The notes beneath the pieces are model-generated. The model was not told the DNA's origin. It worked only from the letters and a program-made list of their open reading frames with translations, and ran no database searches. Both the position numbers and the translations under genes were made by a program. From Pseudomonas sp. ADAK18 (GTDB lineage Bacteria; Pseudomonadota; Gammaproteobacteria; Pseudomonadales; Pseudomonadaceae), in assembly GCF_012935695.1 (NCBI RefSeq), contig NZ_CP052859.1, positions 4,257,001-4,321,000 of the forward strand: a stretch of DNA of 64,000 nucleotides, in the 5' to 3' direction. Positions 59,719 to 64,000 of the stretch are shown piece by piece. Within the stretch, counting starts at the first letter, position 1. The number at the start of each line of letters is the position of its first letter.

Positions 59719-61338
59719 ATGAGCCTGTCTTTGCTAAGCCGTTACGCCTTCTTTGCCGTGTGCGTTATTTTCACCCTTGCCAGCCTCCCCTTTGTCGAAC
59801 ATGACTGGCTGTGGCCTATCACGATAGTCACCGGCATCCTCAGCCTGATCGGCATTTTCGACCTGATGCAAAGCCCCCACGCGGTGCGCCGCAACTATCC
59901 GATCCTGGGTAATATCCGTTACCTGGTGGAAGGCATCCGTCCGGAGATCCGCCAGTACCTGCTGGAATCGGACAGCGACGCCCTACCCTTCTCACGCGCC
60001 CAGCGCTCGTTGGTCTACTCCCGGGCCAAGAATGAAAGCGCCGACAAACCGTTTGGCACCTTGATCGACGTGTACCAGTCCGGTTTCGAATTCATCGGCC
60101 ACTCCATGCGCCCTGCGCCATTGAGCGACCCCAGCGCCTTTCGCGTGATGGTCGGCGGCCCGCAGTGCACACAACCGTATTCGGCCTCGGTGTTCAACAT
60201 CTCGGCCATGAGCTTCGGCTCCCTGAGCGCCAACGCCATCCGCGCCCTGAACCAAGGTGCCAAGCTCGGCAACTTCGCCCATGACACCGGCGAAGGCAGC
60301 ATCAGCCCCTATCACCGGGAAAACGGCGGCGACCTGACCTGGGAACTGGGCAGCGGCTACTTCGGCTGCCGCACCAGTGACGGCCGCTTCGACCCGGAAC
60401 GTTTCGCCGTGCAGGCGCAGAACCCGCAAGTGCGAATGATCGAAATCAAGATGAGCCAGGGCGCCAAGCCCGGCCACGGCGGGATCCTGCCCAAACACAA
60501 GGTGACCAAGGAAATCGCCGAGACGCGCGGCATCATGATGGGCGAAGACTGTATCTCGCCATCGCGCCACAGCGCGTTTTCCACGCCTATCGAAATGATG
60601 CAGTTCATCGCCCAGTTGCGTGAACTGTCTGGCGGCAAACCCGTCGGCTTCAAGTTCTGCCTGGGCCACCCATGGGAATTCATGGGCATCGCCAAGGCCA
60701 TGCTGGAAACCGGGATCCTGCCGGACTTTATTGTGGTCGACGGCAAGGAAGGCGGTACCGGCGCCGCGCCCGTGGAGTTCACTGACCACATCGGCGTGCC
60801 CCTGCGCGAAGGCCTTCTGTTCGTCCACAACACCCTGGTGGGCCTGAACCTGCGGGACAAGATCAAGCTCGGCGCCAGCGGCAAGATCGTCAGCGCCTTC
60901 GACATCGCCAGCGTGCTGGCCATCGGCGCCGACTGGGCCAACGCGGCCCGGGGCTTCATGTTTGCCATCGGCTGCATTCAGTCACAAAGCTGCCACACCA
61001 ACAAATGCCCGACCGGCGTCGCCACCCAAGACCCATTGCGTCAGCGTGCGCTGGTGGTACCGGACAAAGCCCAGCGGGTGTTCAACTTCCACCGCAACAC
61101 CCTCAAGGCTCTGGCGGAAATGCTCGCGGCTGCGGGTCTCGATCATCCATCACAGTTGTCGGCCAAGCACTTGGTACGGCGCATGTCGGCGACCGAGATC
61201 AAGTTGTTCTCGCAGTTGCATGTGTTCCTCAAGCCCGGTGAATTGCTCACCGGCGAAGTGAACGGCGAGTTCTACTCGCGGATGTGGCAGATGGCGCGTG
61301 CCGACAGTTTTGAGCCGCATGAAGAAGCGGCCGCTTAA
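59719..61338 (+). CDS. FMN-binding glutamate synthase-like protein (GltB domain only)
   Basis: 539-residue protein. Two N-terminal hydrophobic helices (about 5-50) are followed by the FMN/glutamate synthase barrel (MSFGSLSANAIRALNQGA, MSQGAKPGHGGILP, VVDGKEGGTGAAP, LGASGKIVSAFD). Cysteines in CIQSQSCHTNKCPTG have the C-x5-C-x4-C spacing of a [3Fe-4S] cluster. The glutaminase domain of true GltB is absent, so it cannot use glutamine itself. Membrane-anchored flavin/iron-sulfur oxidoreductase of unknown substrate. AAGGAAA precedes the start. Followed by a monooxygenase and a cupin gene on the same strand. Confidence 0.88.
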   Translation: MSLSLLSRYAFFAVCVIFTLASLPFVEHDWLWPITIVTGILSLIGIFDLMQSPHAVRRNYPILGNIRYLVEGIRPEIRQYLLESDSDALPFSRAQRSLVYSRAKNESADKPFGTLIDVYQSGFEFIGHSMRPAPLSDPSAFRVMVGGPQCTQPYSASVFNISAMSFGSLSANAIRALNQGAKLGNFAHDTGEGSISPYHRENGGDLTWELGSGYFGCRTSDGRFDPERFAVQAQNPQVRMIEIKMSQGAKPGHGGILPKHKVTKEIAETRGIMMGEDCISPSRHSAFSTPIEMMQFIAQLRELSGGKPVGFKFCLGHPWEFMGIAKAMLETGILPDFIVVDGKEGGTGAAPVEFTDHIGVPLREGLLFVHNTLVGLNLRDKIKLGASGKIVSAFDIASVLAIGADWANAARGFMFAIGCIQSQSCHTNKCPTGVATQDPLRQRALVVPDKAQRVFNFHRNTLKALAEMLAAAGLDHPSQLSAKHLVRRMSATEIKLFSQLHVFLKPGELLTGEVNGEFYSRMWQMARADSFEPHEEAAA

Positions 61339-61384
61339 GCACCATTGCGGCGCCGGGCACGGCGCCGCTCAAAGGATTGACCGC

Positions 61385-61669
61385 ATGTTGAAAGTGATCG
61401 CCGAAGACTTCATCAAACCCGAACACCTGGACACCGTGCGGCCGTGGTATGCAGAACTGGTAGAAAAAACCCGCCAGGAACCGCTGTGCATCGCCTACGA
61501 TTTGTTCGTTGACCAGAAAGACCCGGGGCACTTCATCTTCATCGAGCAATGGCCCGACCAGGCCGCGCTGGACACGCATTGCCAAACCGAGCACTTCACC
61601 CGGTTGGTGCCGCAGATCAACGCGCATCAGGCCAAGCCGTGCCGGGTATTGCTGATGGATGCGTTCTAG
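61385..61669 (+). CDS. ABM-domain (antibiotic biosynthesis monooxygenase-like) protein
   Basis: 94-residue dimeric alpha/beta ferredoxin-like fold of the YgiN/ABM group. Typical segments are MLKVIAEDFIKPEHLDTVRPW and FIFIEQWPDQAALDTHCQTEHF. I start at the ATG at 61385 (46 nt after the flavoprotein stop); the open frame starts earlier inside that gene. Such proteins are often quinol monooxygenases or small-molecule isomerases. Probably cotranscribed with the flavoprotein and cupin genes. Confidence 0.88.
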   Translation: MLKVIAEDFIKPEHLDTVRPWYAELVEKTRQEPLCIAYDLFVDQKDPGHFIFIEQWPDQAALDTHCQTEHFTRLVPQINAHQAKPCRVLLMDAF

Positions 61670-61727
61670 CCATCACTCCCTGCTGAACCGGACCACCGAC
61701 GGCATTTTTGAACCAAGGAGATTCACC

Positions 61728-62024
61728 ATGCCGTTACTCGACTTCGCCTCGCTCGCCGAGCATCTGCCCGACAGCTGGAAATCAACATGCGTCGGCCAGG
61801 TCGGTCCCGCGCGAATCAAGGTCCTGCGTATGAACGAGCAGGCCTACGAAGAAGAAACCCACGACTATAACGAAGGGCTACTGGTCATTAACGGTCACCT
61901 GCGTTTGTCCATTGGCGAAGAGGAAGTCAACGTGAGTGCCGGCCAGATGTACCTAGTAGAAGCCGGCATCGCCCACGGTGTACTCGCCGGCAGCCACGGT
62001 ACATTGGTGATCATCGATGTCTAG
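61728..62024 (+). CDS. Small cupin-domain protein
   Basis: 98-residue single cupin fold. EETHDYNEGLLVINGHLRLSIGEEEVNV covers cupin motif 1 (with Glu/His ligands partly changed) and AGQMYLVEAGIAHGVLAG covers motif 2 with its His. AAGGAG lies 6 nt before the ATG at 61728. Third gene of the flavoprotein unit. Metal binding is uncertain because motif 1 has only one obvious His. Confidence 0.85.
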   Translation: MPLLDFASLAEHLPDSWKSTCVGQVGPARIKVLRMNEQAYEEETHDYNEGLLVINGHLRLSIGEEEVNVSAGQMYLVEAGIAHGVLAGSHGTLVIIDV

Positions 62025-62167
62025 CCAGACAGGATGAGACATTCAGTAATACCCACGCTTTGCAATTGCTTACAAATACCGCCAACCTGCGCCCGCCCGA
62101 CGTACGGTCCGACCAATGCCGACGTCCACTTGTCATTACTAAACCCACTGTTCAAGAGCCCGCAGCC

Positions 62168-63292
62168 ATGTTTAACGGACGCGACCCACGCATCGATTTT
62201 TTTCGCGGTCTGGCGCTGATCTTCATCTTCTGGGATCACGTGCCCCACAACCCTCTGGGCCAAATCACCCTGCGCAACATCGGTTTCAGCGATGCGGCGG
62301 AAGTCTTCGTGTTTCTCGCGGGCTTCGCGGCGGTGTTGGCCTACGGCAAGATCCTGCAGCGCGAAGGGTATTGGATTACCTGCGTGAAGATCCTGCGTCG
62401 TGCCTGGGTACTGTACGTGGTGCATATCTTCCTGCTGGCGATGCTGATGGGCATTGTGTTCTTTGCCAACAGTCATGTGGAAACCCGCGACCTGGTCCAG
62501 GAAATGGGCCTGACGCACTTCATCAGTAACCCTCAGCAAGCGCTGACGGATGAGTTGCTGTTGCGCTTCAAACCGAACCTGATGGACCCGTTGCCGCTGT
62601 ACATCGTGCTACTGGCGGGCCTGCCGCTGGTGCTGCCGTTGCTGGTACGCAAGACCTGGGCAGTCGTTGCCGTGTCACTGGCGGTGTACCTGCTGGCGCC
62701 GAAGCTGGGCTGGAACCTGTCGGCGATTGCCGACGGTGTGTGGTACTTCAACCCCGTCACCTGGCAGTTGCTGTTTGTACTGGGCGGCGCGGCGGCGTTG
62801 CACAGCCAGCAACCCCGGCCGGCGCAACGCCGACCGCTTTCACGCCAGCCATTGTTCATCGCAGCCGCCTGCTACGTGGTGGCTGCCGGCATCATCACCG
62901 TTTCCTGGCGCTGGCCCGAGATCCACGATGCAGTGATGCCCTCCGCCCTGAGCGACCTGTTGTACCCCATCAGCAAGACCGACCTGTCGCCGGTGCGTCT
63001 GCTGCACTTCCTGGCCTTGGCCTACGTCACCGCCAAATTGTTGCCAGGCCGTGGCTGGACGCAAAACTGGCTGGCACAACAAACCTGCCGCATGGGTCGC
63101 TACTCCCTCGAAGTGTTCTGCCTGGGGGTGTTGTTGGCGCCGTTGGCGGACATGGTCAACGCCATGACCGATGATGCCTTCGCCATGCAGATCTTCACCG
63201 CGCTGGTAGGCGCCGGATTGATGGCCTTGCTCGGCGCGTGGCTGGACTTGAACAAGCGCCTGACCCAACCGGCGCAGGTCGCCACGGCCTGA
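62168..63292 (+). CDS. opgC: OpgC-family membrane acyltransferase
   Basis: 374-residue integral membrane protein with about ten helices. The N-terminal signature DPRIDFFRGLALIFIFWDHV is diagnostic of OpgC/MdoC, which adds succinyl groups to periplasmic glucans. I start at the ATG at 62168; the frame extends 36 codons upstream without a membrane start. It lies 143 nt after the cupin gene and ends before a strong terminator. Other opg genes are not in the window; acyl donor and acceptor are inferred from family. Confidence 0.88.
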   Translation: MFNGRDPRIDFFRGLALIFIFWDHVPHNPLGQITLRNIGFSDAAEVFVFLAGFAAVLAYGKILQREGYWITCVKILRRAWVLYVVHIFLLAMLMGIVFFANSHVETRDLVQEMGLTHFISNPQQALTDELLLRFKPNLMDPLPLYIVLLAGLPLVLPLLVRKTWAVVAVSLAVYLLAPKLGWNLSAIADGVWYFNPVTWQLLFVLGGAAALHSQQPRPAQRRPLSRQPLFIAAACYVVAAGIITVSWRWPEIHDAVMPSALSDLLYPISKTDLSPVRLLHFLALAYVTAKLLPGRGWTQNWLAQQTCRMGRYSLEVFCLGVLLAPLADMVNAMTDDAFAMQIFTALVGAGLMALLGAWLDLNKRLTQPAQVATA

Positions 63293-63311
63293 CCTTCGAC
63301 ATCGCAAAAAC

Positions 63312-63344
63312 AAAAGCCCCGATCAATTGACCGGGGCTTTTTTT
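63312..63344. terminator. Bidirectional terminator between opgC and permease
   Basis: Arms AAAAGCCCCG and CGGGGCTTTT with a 10-nt partly paired loop and T runs on both strands. It separates convergent genes. Confidence 0.92.
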
Positions 63345-63360
63345 GTTGACCGTGTACGTA

Positions 63361-64000
63361 TCAGGACGTTGAACGCACCGAGCCTGGGGAGGCATTGGTC
63401 GGCTGCAACTTGAACACGTAGAACAGCACTGTCAGGAACAGCAGGAACACAGGCCCGACATACAACGCAACACGGGTATCCGGGAAGTACGCCATCAGGC
63501 CCACCACCAGCACCAGGAACGCCAAGGCCAGGTACGAGCTGACCGGGTACAGCCACATGCGGTATTTCAGGGCTTTCTGTTCGGCGGGGCTCAAGCTTTT
63601 ACGGAACTTGAGTTGGGCCAGCAGGATCATGACCCAGGTCCAGATCGCGCCAAACGTGGCGATCGAGGTCACCCAGACAAAGACCTTGTCCGGTACCAGG
63701 TAGTTGAGCAGTACGCCCAGCAGCAAGGCGAAAATCGACAGCAGCAACGCACGGCGCGGTACACCATTGCTGGAGGTGCTGGCGAAGGTCGCCGGGGCCT
63801 GGCCGTTCTGCGCCAGGCTGTAGAGCATGCGCCCGGTGCTGAAGATCCCGCCGTTGCAGGACGACAGCGCGGCAGTGATCACCACGAAGTTGATGATGCC
63901 GGCAGCGGTCTTGATGCCCAGACGCTCGAAAGTCATCACAAACGGGCTGCCTTGGGTGCCGATTTCATTCCACGGGTAGATCGACAGGATCACGAACAAC
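63361..64000 (-). CDS. Amino acid permease (APC family), C-terminal part
   Basis: Only the last 212 residues are inside the window; the gene continues past position 64000. About six helices are seen, with the APC motif AALSSCNGGIFSTGRMLYSLAQNGQAP and the loop TSSNGVPRRALLLS. It belongs to the AAT subfamily of proton-coupled amino acid transporters (proline, alanine, aromatic or GABA types). Substrate cannot be fixed without the N-terminal half. Confidence 0.9.
   Translation of the reverse strand, partial: LFVILSIYPWNEIGTQGSPFVMTFERLGIKTAAGIINFVVITAALSSCNGGIFSTGRMLYSLAQNGQAPATFASTSSNGVPRRALLLSIFALLLGVLLNYLVPDKVFVWVTSIATFGAIWTWVMILLAQLKFRKSLSPAEQKALKYRMWLYPVSSYLALAFLVLVVGLMAYFPDTRVALYVGPVFLLFLTVLFYVFKLQPTNASPGSVRSTS

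Overview
The window is chromosomal DNA from a Pseudomonas of the fluorescens group. Gene order follows the established P. aeruginosa PAO1 order in long stretches (mrp-metG, rnf-nth-PA3496 family, argG-motY-pyrC-rnt-prx-bfd-bfrB-grxD, argF-ABC ATPase, ybaK-glpFKRD, glpM, hydrolase-metR). The intergenic spaces are full of the GC-rich hairpin repeats (REP) typical of this group. No rRNA, tRNA or CRISPR array was seen.

Layout. 0.2-8.5 kb: mrp (apbC), metG, an rnfABDGE operon without rnfC, nth and a small envelope-type protein. 8.6-20 kb: an orphan BvgA-like response regulator, argG, motY, pyrC, rnt, an IS1111-type insertion with a frameshifted transposase, a 2-Cys peroxiredoxin, bfd, a haem-type bacterioferritin, grxD and a molybdopterin oxidoreductase. 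20-28 kb: argF coupled to an orphan ABC ATPase, ybaK, and the glycerol genes glpF, glpK, glpR and glpD. 28-36 kb: the acidic amino acid system aatJQMP-aauSR, with a readable sigma-54 promoter and two AauR-like sites, then glpM. 36-43 kb: a six-gene overlapping minus-strand operon (HAD phosphatase, class III aminotransferase, alpha/beta hydrolase, acyltransferase, histidine kinase, NtrC-type regulator) with its own sigma-54 promoter and a GCTACAA repeat cluster upstream. 43-50 kb: MipA/OmpV protein, desaturase, a 312-bp tandem triplication at a convergent gene junction, two half-size DMT transporters with an arginase-fold protein, a DsbA-like protein, a secreted hydrolase and metR. 50-64 kb: GNAT, LysE and NUDIX genes, a 1396-residue dermonecrotic-toxin-like protein with an AT-rich C-terminal third, a degenerate YN-GYP regulator, rpmE2 with a Zur-like box, a gene behind a good hrp box (probable type III-secreted protein), a glutamate-synthase-like flavoprotein operon, opgC and a cut amino acid permease.

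How the parts work together. glpFKRD and glpM handle glycerol uptake and catabolism. aatJQMP imports glutamate and aspartate under AauSR and sigma-54. bfd and bfrB, with a Fur-like site before bfd, form an iron storage and release pair. The six-gene operon looks self-regulating, because its last gene encodes the kind of activator its first promoter needs.

Most notable points: (1) the 36-43 kb metabolic operon with a built-in two-component system and sigma-54 promoter; (2) an Rnf-like complex without RnfC, whose RnfB lacks the membrane anchor and ends in an RnfC-like repeat tail, and which has lost most of the membrane iron-sulfur cysteines; (3) the hrp-box gene far from any visible type III secretion locus; (4) a bacterioferritin that keeps the haem ligand but has lost three of six ferroxidase ligands; (5) the modular toxin-like giant protein without an adjacent immunity gene. 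All functional statements come from reading motifs and from recall of families; no database search was run.
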